A stretch of DNA of 44,162 nt from Brevibacterium sp. HMSC07C04 (lineage in GTDB: Bacteria; Actinomycetota; Actinomycetes; Actinomycetales; Brevibacteriaceae). Where the stretch lies: positions 73,002 through 117,163 of the forward strand of contig NZ_KV823238.1 of the NCBI RefSeq assembly GCF_001815905.1. Direction: 5' to 3'. Below the pieces are notes generated by a model. The model was given only the letters and a program-made list of their open reading frames with translations. It was not told where the DNA came from and did not search any database. Position 1 is the first letter of the stretch, and each line of letters begins with the position of its first letter. Made by a program: the position numbers and the translations under genes. Positions 17,651-25,019 of the stretch are shown here, piece by piece.

Positions 17651-17743
17651 TGCACGGTTGGCTGGGAGTTTGTTTCGGCGGCAGCGGCTAGGGTGAGAAC
17701 ACCCCGCCAGTCACAGTGTCAGCCAGCCGCAAGGAGGGTCCCC

Positions 17744-18256
17744 ATGACGGAGTACGTTGTTCTTCTCGATGAGGCAGGCAAGCCCATCGGCGAGGCTGAC
17801 AAGGCGGCAGTGCATACGGCCGATACCCCGCTTCACCTGGCCTTTTCCTGTTTTCTCCACAACGATGCGGGCCAGGTGCTCATGACCCGCCGAGCGCTGG
17901 GCAAGGCCACGTGGCCGGGCGTGTGGACCAACTCCTTCTGCGGGCACCCTGCGCCGGGGGAGTCATTCACCGCCGCGATCGAAAGGCGCGCCGCACAGGA
18001 ACTGGGCACCAAGGTTGTTGACATCACCGAGATCCTGCCGGACTTCCGCTACCGAGCAATTGACGCATCGGGAGTTGTCGAAAACGAAATCTGTCCCGTG
18101 TTCTCCGCCAAGATCGACGGTGAGCTCCTGCCGGTGACCGACGAAGTCATGGACTTCGCCTGGATCGAGCCCGACGCGCTGACAGACGTACTGCGCCAAG
18201 CGCCGTTTGTCTTCAGCCCGTGGGTGGTCGAGGAATGGACGCAGCTGCGTGGCTGA
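17744..18256 (+). CDS. idi: Isopentenyl-diphosphate delta-isomerase, type I
   Basis: Interconverts IPP and DMAPP, supplying the allylic primer for isoprenoids. 170 residues of Nudix-like fold. The catalytic Cys66 lies in TNSFCGHP, the metal ligands His24, His31 and His68 are in place, and Glu115 sits in ENEICPVF. AAGGAGG ends 6 nt before the ATG at 17744; an in-frame ATG 51 nt earlier has no ribosome site. It overlaps the DUF402 gene. The carotenoid genes begin about 3.5 kb to the right, so it probably feeds that pathway. Confidence 0.96.
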   Translation: MTEYVVLLDEAGKPIGEADKAAVHTADTPLHLAFSCFLHNDAGQVLMTRRALGKATWPGVWTNSFCGHPAPGESFTAAIERRAAQELGTKVVDITEILPDFRYRAIDASGVVENEICPVFSAKIDGELLPVTDEVMDFAWIEPDALTDVLRQAPFVFSPWVVEEWTQLRG

Positions 18257-18992
18257 GATTCTCAACTCTGTTCGGGCTCGCGAACATTCTGGTCCGCTCG
18301 ACCCGCAGGGGCCCTTTGACGTGCACCACCCGGAGGGGCGGGGAGTGGGCGACGCGCCGTTCTTTGCTCACGGTTCGCTTCTGAATTGGCGTTTCCGTCG
18401 GCACGATTTCGCCGCCCACGGCAGTGAGGTGATCCAGCCGGTGCGCGTTGTCCAGCACACTGAGCGCGGCCTGGTTGTGTGGCTTGCCGGGGACACGCCC
18501 ACGGTCGACAGCCGCTTTGCGGGCCGGGAGGACGTCAATCCGCACGAACTGGGCTACGCCGAACGCTTTTCGCCCCAATCCACTGACCGCGTCAGCTATC
18601 GTCGGCACTGGCGCGGCACGGGTGTGCTGCGCATTGTGCCGACGGGCATGCCGTTTTCTGTGTGGCTTTTCTGGGCCGAAACGGGGCAGTTCCGCTGTTG
18701 GTACATCAACTTGGAGCACCCGCACACAATTGCTGGTGACTCCCTGTACACCGCGGACCATGTGCTCGACATTCTGGTGCGACCTGACGGGAGCGTGGAG
18801 GAAAAAGACCGCGACGAACTCGAAGCTGCTGTCCGCTTCGGTCAGTGGGATGAGGGCATTGCCGCAGCGATCGAGGCGGAGAAGCGCTTGGCCCTTGACC
18901 AGATGCGTGCCGGTCACTGGGCTTTTGACGATGCGTGGAAGCGCTTCCACCCCGACCCCTCGTGGACCCTGCCGCCGGCCCCGCGGCTGTAA
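18249..18992 (+). CDS. DUF402 (FomD/Ntdp-like) protein
   Basis: About 247 residues. The C-terminal half has the DUF402 pattern WYINLEHPHTIAGDSLYTADHVLDILVRPDG, containing the conserved acidic residues that bind metal in nucleoside di/triphosphatases such as Ntdp and in FomD. A phosphohydrolase role is therefore likely, with unknown substrate. The GTG at 18249 overlaps the idi stop codon (GTGGCTGA), implying translational coupling. Coupling to an enzyme that handles a diphosphate is suggestive, but the link is inference. Confidence 0.82.
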   Translation: MAEILNSVRAREHSGPLDPQGPFDVHHPEGRGVGDAPFFAHGSLLNWRFRRHDFAAHGSEVIQPVRVVQHTERGLVVWLAGDTPTVDSRFAGREDVNPHELGYAERFSPQSTDRVSYRRHWRGTGVLRIVPTGMPFSVWLFWAETGQFRCWYINLEHPHTIAGDSLYTADHVLDILVRPDGSVEEKDRDELEAAVRFGQWDEGIAAAIEAEKRLALDQMRAGHWAFDDAWKRFHPDPSWTLPPAPRL

Positions 18993-19314
18993 ACCGCACT
19001 GGGTGCTGACGCCGTCGGGCTGGTTTTGTCCGCCTGCAACCGCAGAATCACGCTTTAATGCAGAGTCACGCGTTGTTGCGCCGCATTTGCGCGCAAGTCT
19101 GCATTACCGCGTGAATCCGGCCCGGAAGGGAGCGAGAGCCATCGCCACACCCGAAGGGTTCTCCGGCCTGTACAGGGTGCTGACCGGCGAGGATGCGAAG
19201 ACGATGGGGCAGGAGATCGCCCGCGCGGCTGGCCGACCGGAGGCCCAGAGCGCCGGCCTCCGACCCGGCCGCACACAGCCGAGCGACAGACCCTCCACCA
19301 GCCCTCGCCGCGGG
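18993..19314. other. Junction DNA with REP-like repeat; no supported gene
   Basis: This stretch contains the palindromic repeat at 19048-19114 and then about 200 nt downstream of the antitoxin-like gene on the minus strand. I find no intact toxin or other gene. A long plus-strand frame through here includes the codons for LYRVLTGEDAK but has no start of its own. Confidence 0.5.
19048..19114. repeat. REP-like palindromic repeat, left copy
   Basis: TCACGCTTTAATGCAGA (19048-19064) and TCTGCATTACCGCGTGA (19098-19114) form 17-nt inverted arms with two mismatches. Between them is a perfect 10-nt palindrome TTGCGCGCAA (19087-19096). Positions 19081-19114 recur exactly at 20362-20395. The following ATCCGGCCCGGAAGGG also recurs at the third copy (about 20451-20466). 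Confidence 0.85.
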
Positions 19315-19728
19315 TCAGCCGCTGAACGAGTCGTCGACCAGGGCCTGCGCCGCCGTCGCGACCTCCGGGAGGCGTCCCTCTCGGATCGCGTTCACCGGAG
19401 TGTCGTACCCCAGCCAGGGGTTCGCTCCGATGAACCACACCCGGGCGGTGTGCTCACCTTCGGCCTCGGAGACCTTCTGCCACTGCTCGTAGGCGAAGTA
19501 GAGGCGCTTGACGGTCTCCGGGCGCGGGTTGGGGCCGGTGGACTTCGCCCACTTGTGCGAGGACTTCGTGTCCGAGGCGCCGGCGAGAGCCGAGACCAGG
19601 GTCCCTCCGAGCGAGGCGTTCAGACGCCGGGTGATCTCACGGACGTCGAGGGCGATTGCACGTCGGTAGGCCTGGTTCTGGGTCGCTCGAGCATCTGCCG
19701 AGGTGGCGGAGGATGTCGTGGAAACCAT
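19315..19728 (-). CDS. Xre/MbcA-type antitoxin-like protein
   Basis: 137 residues. The N-terminal half looks like a helix-turn-helix (VREITRRLNASLGGTLVSALAGASDTKSSHKW). The C-terminal half, WFIGANPWLGYDTPVNAIREGR (98-119), matches the MbcA/ParS toxin-binding pattern of RES-Xre pairs. The ATG at 19728 has a strong AAGGGAGG ribosome site. No RES-domain toxin follows, where it would normally lie; only repeat DNA does. It is either an orphan antitoxin, a regulator, or the remains of a pair. It lies inside the repeat-flanked insertion. Confidence 0.7.
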   Translation of the reverse strand: MVSTTSSATSADARATQNQAYRRAIALDVREITRRLNASLGGTLVSALAGASDTKSSHKWAKSTGPNPRPETVKRLYFAYEQWQKVSEAEGEHTARVWFIGANPWLGYDTPVNAIREGRLPEVATAAQALVDDSFSG

Positions 19729-19742
19729 GGGTGCCTCCCTTC

Positions 19743-20105
19743 CGAAGGTGTCGCCCCATCGTACCGTTTATTTCCCCGGCATAGCTACCGTCATGCCACT
19801 GTTATTACACCCGTTTATCCGTCTGGTGTGACAGCCCGGGCCGCCACGCGCGACAAGTTGGTGCTGTGCGGTCACACGGCCCCCGGGCCGACATCTGCAC
19901 GGTCCTACAGCAGTGGGCTCGCGGAGCGGTACACCCAGGACGCCGCGGGGGAAGCAGGCCAGCAGGGCCACCCCCACCGAGCTCCAGCAGGACTTCCACA
20001 CGATGCTCGTGCTGGCGGACGGCCGCGCCGGTGCGGCCGTCGGCCACAGTGGCGAGATCTCGGCGGTGTGGCCGACGGCAGCAGCCGCGGTGCGGCACAC
20101 GCACT
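19743..20105. other. Accessory DNA without a supported gene
   Basis: Between the antitoxin-like gene and the lsr2 fragment. It holds the upstream region of the antitoxin-like gene and a near-perfect inverted repeat at 20038-20077. A short plus-strand frame (19913-20110) has no ribosome site and no recognisable product. Confidence 0.5.
20038..20077. repeat. 40-nt inverted repeat centred on AGATCT
   Basis: Perfect outer arms CGTCGGCCACA (20038-20048) and TGTGGCCGACG (20067-20077) surround a centre containing GAGATCTC, so most of the 40 nt is self-complementary, with three mismatches per arm. It lies just upstream of the lsr2 fragment. It may be an operator, a recombination site or the hairpin of a lost element. 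Confidence 0.8.
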
Positions 20106-20444
20106 GCTGACCAGACCACCACCTACCCGGACTTCGTGACCGACGACCTCGACGGCTCCGCAGCCACCTCGACGGTCGAGTTCGCCCTCGACGACGTCAC
20201 CTACGAGATCGATCTCAACGACAAGAACGCGCAGAAGCTCCGCGACGAGTTCGCGGCATGGGCGGAGCATGTACGGCGCGTCGAGGGCCGCGCCCGACGA
20301 GGCGCCTCCCGCGGGCGCAGCGACGAGACGAAGCGGATCCGCGAGTGGGCGCAGGCCAGGCCCGCATTTGCGCGCAAGTCTGCATTACCGCGTGAGTCTG
20401 GTGCGGGTTGGGTGGAGTCTGGCGTTGTTGGTGCGCTGCATTAG
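20106..20444 (+). pseudogene. lsr2: Truncated lsr2 (nucleoid-associated protein) fragment
   Basis: The frame reads TTYPDFVTDDLDGSAATSTVEFALDDVTYEIDLNDKNAQKL..., the dimerisation domain of Lsr2. A basic linker and the start of the DNA-binding domain, IREWAQARP, follow. There homology ends abruptly at about 20361, where the REP-like repeat begins; the RGR-containing DNA-binding end is lost. No ATG or ribosome site is present at the 5' end; only a GTG at 20136 is in frame. Lsr2 silences AT-rich foreign DNA in actinobacteria. This copy has neither a proper start nor a DNA-binding tail, so it is probably dead, or at most a dimerisation-only relic. Confidence 0.75.
20362..20395. repeat. 34-nt perfect direct repeat, right copy
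   Basis: Identical to 19081-19114: begins CCGCATTTGCGCGCAAG and ends ATTACCGCGTGA. The two copies are 1281 nt apart in the same orientation and bracket the antitoxin-like gene and the lsr2 fragment. Confidence 0.9.
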
Positions 20445-20478
20445 CGCGTGAATCCGGCCCGGAAGGGGGCGAAAGCTA
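20436..20478. repeat. Third, partial REP-like copy
   Basis: CTGCATTAGCGCGTGAATCC and the following GGCCCGGAAGGGGGCGAAAGC match 19100-19140 with three substitutions. It overlaps the 3' end of the asparaginase gene, whose last codons and stop lie within it. Confidence 0.8.
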
Positions 20479-21628
20479 CCTCCACACCAGCCCGAACATC
20501 CGCGCTCGCCTCACCAATAGCGGCAAGCGCAAGCCGCAGCTGGAGTCGCGCCTTATAGGGATCGAGCACACCGGCGGGCACGAGCCCCATCTTCTGCAGG
20601 CCGATTTCGCCACCGGGGTAGCCGTAGGTGCTTTCTAGTGCAGAGCCCGATCCGGTCCGGGATGCATACACAACCGGCATCCGCTGAGCCAGCCGCTCAA
20701 TCGCAGGCAGCGCTGACTGCGGCACGTGCCCGCCGCCCACACCGGCAAGAACACAGCCGGCATAACCGGCATCGGCAACAGCGTCGAGAATGCTGAGCGA
20801 ATCGCCCAGCCCCACGGCAATGACCGCCACCTGGGGGACAGTGTGCGCGCTGGTCAGCCCGGGATACTGGGGACGAGGTGCCGCCCCGGAAACCCCTGCC
20901 TCTTCGGCTGAACTCGACTCACCGGCCGCACCCACAGCACCAGCCGGACGGGCTCCCGTCAGCCCGGCAGGAACATGGGGCAGAACGACGCAATCTTCGC
21001 TCACCCAGCCCAGCGGCCCGGCTGTGGGGCCGGAGGAAAAGGCGTGTGTGAAGCTCGTGTGGTTTTTGCGCACAAATACGGGGTCGTGGATTTCATCGGC
21101 CATCACCAGCACGCTCGGCAGGCCGCGCACCTGCGGGGACAGTGCAGTGATGACGGCGGCGCGCACATTGGCCGGGCCGTCGGCGCCGGGCAGGGACGGG
21201 TTGCGCATAGCCCCGGTGACGACGATCGGAATGCCCGAATCGTTGATCCGGGACAGGACAAACGCGGTCTCTTCCAGCGTGTCAGTTCCCTGTGTCAGCA
21301 CAACGCCGACGGCGCCTTCGCGTGCTGCGGTGCGGGCTGATTCCACCACACCCAGCAGGTGTTCGACGGTGATGGACCCCGAGCCGACCTGCGCCACCTG
21401 CTCGTATGTCAGCTGCAGACTGGATGACCGGCTGCCTGCACCTGCTGTTCCTTCTTCGCCCGCCTGCCCTGCTGGTGGGTTCGCGTGTCCAAGCACCGCG
21501 CTTAGGTCAATCGTGTTGAGGTTGGCGGCGCGGGCGATGTCTTCACCGGAGACGCTGGGAGCAACCCCTCCGGATGAATCGGGAACAGACGCAATGGTTC
21601 CGCCCAGGGCGGCAATGTGGATCCTCAT
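20441..21628 (-). CDS. ansA: L-asparaginase
   Basis: Hydrolyses L-asparagine to aspartate and ammonia. 395 residues. The two threonine motifs are present: ALGGTIAS (nucleophile Thr11) and LTQGTDTLEETAF (111-123, Thr115/Asp116), followed by VTGAMRNPSLPGADGPANV. No signal peptide is visible, so it is probably cytoplasmic. The ATG at 21628 starts at the family motif; an upstream in-frame start adds 33 residues without homology. Low-complexity Ala/Gly insertions occur around 50-70 and 245-270. The last residues (AFAPFRAGFTR) are encoded inside a repeat that also exists at 19105-19140, so the C-terminus may have been altered. Confidence 0.9.
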   Translation of the reverse strand: MRIHIAALGGTIASVPDSSGGVAPSVSGEDIARAANLNTIDLSAVLGHANPPAGQAGEEGTAGAGSRSSSLQLTYEQVAQVGSGSITVEHLLGVVESARTAAREGAVGVVLTQGTDTLEETAFVLSRINDSGIPIVVTGAMRNPSLPGADGPANVRAAVITALSPQVRGLPSVLVMADEIHDPVFVRKNHTSFTHAFSSGPTAGPLGWVSEDCVVLPHVPAGLTGARPAGAVGAAGESSSAEEAGVSGAAPRPQYPGLTSAHTVPQVAVIAVGLGDSLSILDAVADAGYAGCVLAGVGGGHVPQSALPAIERLAQRMPVVYASRTGSGSALESTYGYPGGEIGLQKMGLVPAGVLDPYKARLQLRLALAAIGEASADVRAGVEVAFAPFRAGFTR

Positions 21629-21731
21629 GTCTCCACAATAGGGCCCGAAGCGCTCACCGGAACGCCGACCGACGTGCTCGGTGGAACCAACCGTCACGCA
21701 GCAGGGGACCGGCAGTGCGCCGCGCAAACCC

Positions 21732-22634
21732 TCAAAGCAGCGCGTCAGCCAGCAGAACCATGGTCAGGACAAAACCCGCCGCGTAGTTCAGCCACAAAAA
21801 CACTTGCCAGCCGGTGCGCGTGCGTTCGGCGGATGCATCGTCAATGCTCAAAAAGCGCACCGTGTTGGCGGTATAGGCCAGCCCTACGACCGCCATGATG
21901 TCCAGCGGGAACGAAGTGAGGCCCATGAGCACGGCCGCCGCCGCGTACAACCCCACCGCCACAGCCACTGTTCCGCGCGCGCCGAGTGCCGTGGCGATCG
22001 ACTTGAGGCCGGCTTCGCGGTCAGGGCCGATGTCCTGCACCGCGCCGAATGCCTGGCTGGCCATGCCCCACAGGAAGAACGCGATGAGCCCCAAGGCTCC
22101 CGCTGCACTCACACCGGAGCCCAAAACCCCAACGTCAGCACCCGCCGCATCACCGCCAGCATCCCCAGCCAACAGCGCCACGGCGAACCATGCCGGTGTG
22201 GAGAAGTGCAGTGAGCTGGTCACGGAGTCCAGTACGGGAATCTCTTTGAACCGCAGGCCCTTGGCTGAGTAGGCCACGACCGCAAACAGGCTGAAAAGCA
22301 GCGTCGCTTTTGCTGCCCACGGGGCACTCACCAGGAAATACAGTGCGAATGGCAGGCAGCTGATGACTGCGGCCAGCAGGGTCGGCCGGTGCAGGGCGGG
22401 ATCGAGCACACTGCCTTCGACACCGCCCTTGCGGGGGTTGCGCATATCGGATTCGTAGTCGAAGACGTCGTTGATCCCGTACATGGCCAGGTTGTACGGC
22501 ACTAAAAAGAACAGGCTCCCCAACCAGAAGTCGAGGCTCAGGCCGCCGCCCATCAGCAGATATGCCGCACCGAACGGGTACGCCGTGTTGACCCAGCTGA
22601 GTGGGCGGGATGACAGGATCAGGTGCTTCAGCAC
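21732..22634 (-). CDS. crtEb: UbiA-type lycopene elongase / prenyltransferase
   Basis: 300-residue membrane prenyltransferase. The two diphosphate-binding motifs are NDVFDYESD (55-63) and DIGPDREAG (201-209). By position at the end of a crtB-crtI-crtY cluster it matches CrtEb, which adds C5 units to lycopene to give C50 precursors such as flavuxanthin. The GTG at 22634 overlaps the crtYf stop by 7 nt. A Gly/Ala/Asp-rich loop lies at about 157-177. Substrate preference is inferred from gene order. Confidence 0.9.
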   Translation of the reverse strand: MLKHLILSSRPLSWVNTAYPFGAAYLLMGGGLSLDFWLGSLFFLVPYNLAMYGINDVFDYESDMRNPRKGGVEGSVLDPALHRPTLLAAVISCLPFALYFLVSAPWAAKATLLFSLFAVVAYSAKGLRFKEIPVLDSVTSSLHFSTPAWFAVALLAGDAGGDAAGADVGVLGSGVSAAGALGLIAFFLWGMASQAFGAVQDIGPDREAGLKSIATALGARGTVAVAVGLYAAAAVLMGLTSFPLDIMAVVGLAYTANTVRFLSIDDASAERTRTGWQVFLWLNYAAGFVLTMVLLADALL

Positions 22635-23002
22635 TGCCTGTCACCACCGTCGAGGCGGTCTGCACCACCACTGCCGAGGCGCCTGTCACCGCTGCTGCAC
22701 TCTGCGGCTTGCACTGGACGGGGCTGGAGCAGATGGGTCCAGAGTGCTGGTAGGACGAGCACCGCAAAGACGGTGTAGGACAGGTCTTCGATCGGCATCA
22801 GCCCAATAGTGATGCCCGACGATGTTTCCGGCGAATAGTAGAACAGCCCAACGCCGATCATGATGTTGTCGAAGATGATCGTCAGAACGATGAGCACTGC
22901 GGCAGTCAGCAGCCACGGGCGTGTGGGAATGCGCTTGCGGGCACTCCAGGCAAGGAGGGCCGCGGGTATGAGGAAGCAGGCGTTGAGCAGCGTGTACGTC
23001 AT
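22628..23002 (-). CDS. crtYf: Lycopene cyclase subunit (CrtYf-like)
   Basis: 124 residues with three membrane helices. MPIEDLSYTVF carries the acidic pair of heterodimeric carotenoid cyclase subunits (P-x-E-D). It forms the cyclase with the upstream CrtYe-like protein and, in C50 pathways, closes the end rings of elongated lycopene. ATGA overlap with crtYe at the 5' end and 7-nt overlap with crtEb at the 3' end. The last 30 residues are charged and unconserved. Confidence 0.9.
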   Translation of the reverse strand: MTYTLLNACFLIPAALLAWSARKRIPTRPWLLTAAVLIVLTIIFDNIMIGVGLFYYSPETSSGITIGLMPIEDLSYTVFAVLVLPALWTHLLQPRPVQAAECSSGDRRLGSGGADRLDGGDRQC

Positions 23003-23436
23003 GGCTGGCCAGCCTCACGGCCAGCTCGGTGCCCCGCTGCTTTCCGGGTTGCCCCACGTAGGGCACCTCGCCGGGTTGCCGACCCGGCACCTCGTCCGGC
23101 TCGCCATTCAGCGAGTGCGGCTGTCCCGGCAAACACGTTGATGGTCAGCCACACCAGGAAGAACAGGAACAGCAGCTCTTCAACCGGCAGGTGCGGGGCC
23201 ACGTCAATGCCCGTCATATATGGCGAATCGCCGCGAAAGAACACGCCCAGCCCAATGCCGAGGACATCCCACAGCAGGAACACGCCCCACACCCCGAAGT
23301 GCACTGCGGCTGTCCGGGCCCACGTGCGGGCTGACTTGCTGCGCAGCGCGGCACCCCAGAACAGGCCGTGGCGGAAATCGAGAATCGCCATGCCCAGCAG
23401 TGAAAATCCAAGTGCTGCCGCATAGGCCCAGTTCAT
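22999..23436 (-). CDS. crtYe: Lycopene cyclase subunit (CrtYe-like)
   Basis: 145 residues, three membrane helices, and HLPVEELLFLFF with the P-x-E-E motif of the first subunit of heterodimeric cyclases. The C-terminal 40 residues are Arg/Gly/Ala-rich and probably dispensable. It starts in an ATGA overlap with crtI. The order crtI-crtYe-crtYf-crtEb matches the Corynebacterium C50 cluster. Confidence 0.9.
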   Translation of the reverse strand: MNWAYAAALGFSLLGMAILDFRHGLFWGAALRSKSARTWARTAAVHFGVWGVFLLWDVLGIGLGVFFRGDSPYMTGIDVAPHLPVEELLFLFFLVWLTINVFAGTAALAEWRAGRGAGSATRRGALRGATRKAAGHRAGREAGQP

Positions 23437-25019
23437 GTGCGTCCCAACAGGTTGACGGCGTTCTCAGCGCTGATGAGGCACATGGGCAGCCCCACGCCCG
23501 GTGCCGTATAGGCGCCCGCATGGACGAGGCCGCGTGCGCGAGCCTGCTGCGGGAAACGGAACATGGCTGACTGGGCCAGAACATTGGCCGGGCCGAGAGC
23601 CGATCCGCGCCGCGGGTCGATATCGCCGGGACCAAAAGCCCGGCGCACTCGCAGATGCGAGACCAAATCAATACCGATGCTCGCGCCCAAAGACTCGATG
23701 ATCCGATCGGCGTACTTCTCAAGCTGCGGTGAACCGGCACGCAGCTGCGGGTCAGCCGGGGCAGGCACCAGCACAAACAGGTTCTCCGAGCCCGCCGGAG
23801 CCACTGCCGCATCGGTGCGCGACGGGGCGCAGACATAGGCCGAGGCAGGCTGGGGCGGGCGTTTGTCTTCCCCGAAGATCTGCGTGAAGTTGCTGTCCCA
23901 GTCTGCAGTGAAGAACAGGTTGTGGTGGTGCAGCTGTGGGAGCGTGCGGTCAATGCCGAGCAGCAGTGTGACCGCGCCTATGCCGTAGTCGCGCCGAGCC
24001 CACCACGATTGACTCCGCGTCCTCAGTCGTGTGGGCAGCAGGGCTTCGAACGCTTCGAGATCGCAGGCCGCAGCAACCGCGTCACTGTCGAAGTCGACAA
24101 CAGCACCCTCGCCACCTCGGGAGCTGCCCCGCGCGCCCACTGAGCCATCCCGTGAACCGGCCTTCGCCTCGTCAGTCGGTGAACCTCCCCGGCGGGCGGT
24201 GACGCCGACAACCCGCCGCCCGTGCGTGCGCACAGCCGTCACGGTGCAGTCGGTGCGGATGTCCACGCCCAGGCGCACTGCCGCCTGGGCCATGGAGGTG
24301 ATGATGGTGTGCATTCCGCCCATGGGGTAGCGGACACCGTCGACAACATCGAGGTTCGTCATCAGGTGGTACATGCTCGGCGCGGTTTTCGGCTCCGTGC
24401 CCAGAAACACCGCCGGATAGCCCAGAATCTTCTGCAGCACGGGGTCGGTGACCGTCTGCTCAATCCGCCGCTGCATGGACTGTCCGAAAAGCCGCGGCAG
24501 CTGGGGCAGCCGGGCGAGCACGTCAGGGTGGGCAAACCGGCTGCACTCGCGCGCGGTGAAGTTCGTGTAGAGGAAGTGCTCAAGCGCCAGGCGATACGTG
24601 TCCGAGGCCGATTCCAGGTACCGGCGCACCCGCTCGACCGCACCGGGCTCGCGTGCACTGACCAGGGAGAGGAAGGCTTCGGTTTCACGGGGAACATCAA
24701 CTGCCGAGGCGTCGCCTCCGCCCCCGCCGCCGCTGTCGTCCAGAAGTCCCGCTGGCCACACCCGGAAGCCGGGATCGAGTTCGTGCAGCCGCAGCGGATT
24801 GTCCTGGCCGAGCAGGTGGAAGAAGCGGTCGAACACCTCGGGCATGAGGTACCAGGACGGCCCCGTGTCGAAGACAAAACCGGCTTCTGTGTGCATGCCG
24901 GCCCGTCCGCCGAGTTCGCTGCGGGCTTCCAGCAGAGTCACCTTCCAGCCCCGCGCGGCGGCCAATGCGGCTGTGCCCAGACCGGCAATGCCGCCGCCGA
25001 TGACGGTGAGTGAGCGCAT
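23433..25019 (-). CDS. crtI: Phytoene desaturase
   Basis: 528-residue FAD-dependent desaturase converting phytoene to lycopene. The N-terminal dinucleotide motif is GGGIAGLGTAALAAARGW (8-25), followed by an acidic residue in LLEAR. DTGPSWYLMPEVFDRFF and the C-terminal HAGAYTAPGVGLPMCLISAEN are typical of CrtI. Two low-complexity Gly/Ser insertions (about 96-104 and 285-310) are unusual but in frame. The start overlaps the crtB stop (TGATG). Confidence 0.95.
   Translation of the reverse strand: MRSLTVIGGGIAGLGTAALAAARGWKVTLLEARSELGGRAGMHTEAGFVFDTGPSWYLMPEVFDRFFHLLGQDNPLRLHELDPGFRVWPAGLLDDSGGGGGGDASAVDVPRETEAFLSLVSAREPGAVERVRRYLESASDTYRLALEHFLYTNFTARECSRFAHPDVLARLPQLPRLFGQSMQRRIEQTVTDPVLQKILGYPAVFLGTEPKTAPSMYHLMTNLDVVDGVRYPMGGMHTIITSMAQAAVRLGVDIRTDCTVTAVRTHGRRVVGVTARRGGSPTDEAKAGSRDGSVGARGSSRGGEGAVVDFDSDAVAAACDLEAFEALLPTRLRTRSQSWWARRDYGIGAVTLLLGIDRTLPQLHHHNLFFTADWDSNFTQIFGEDKRPPQPASAYVCAPSRTDAAVAPAGSENLFVLVPAPADPQLRAGSPQLEKYADRIIESLGASIGIDLVSHLRVRRAFGPGDIDPRRGSALGPANVLAQSAMFRFPQQARARGLVHAGAYTAPGVGLPMCLISAENAVNLLGRT

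Noticed and set aside
19104..19298. Remnant RES toxin downstream of the antitoxin-like gene
   Set aside because: A short frame contains TLYRPENP, which faintly recalls the RES start, but there is no ribosome site and no further RES motif; too weak to call.
18448..20139. Long plus-strand open frame (563 codons) through DUF402 and the insertion
   Set aside because: It overlaps DUF402 and the antitoxin-like gene out of frame, has no domain and crosses the repeats.
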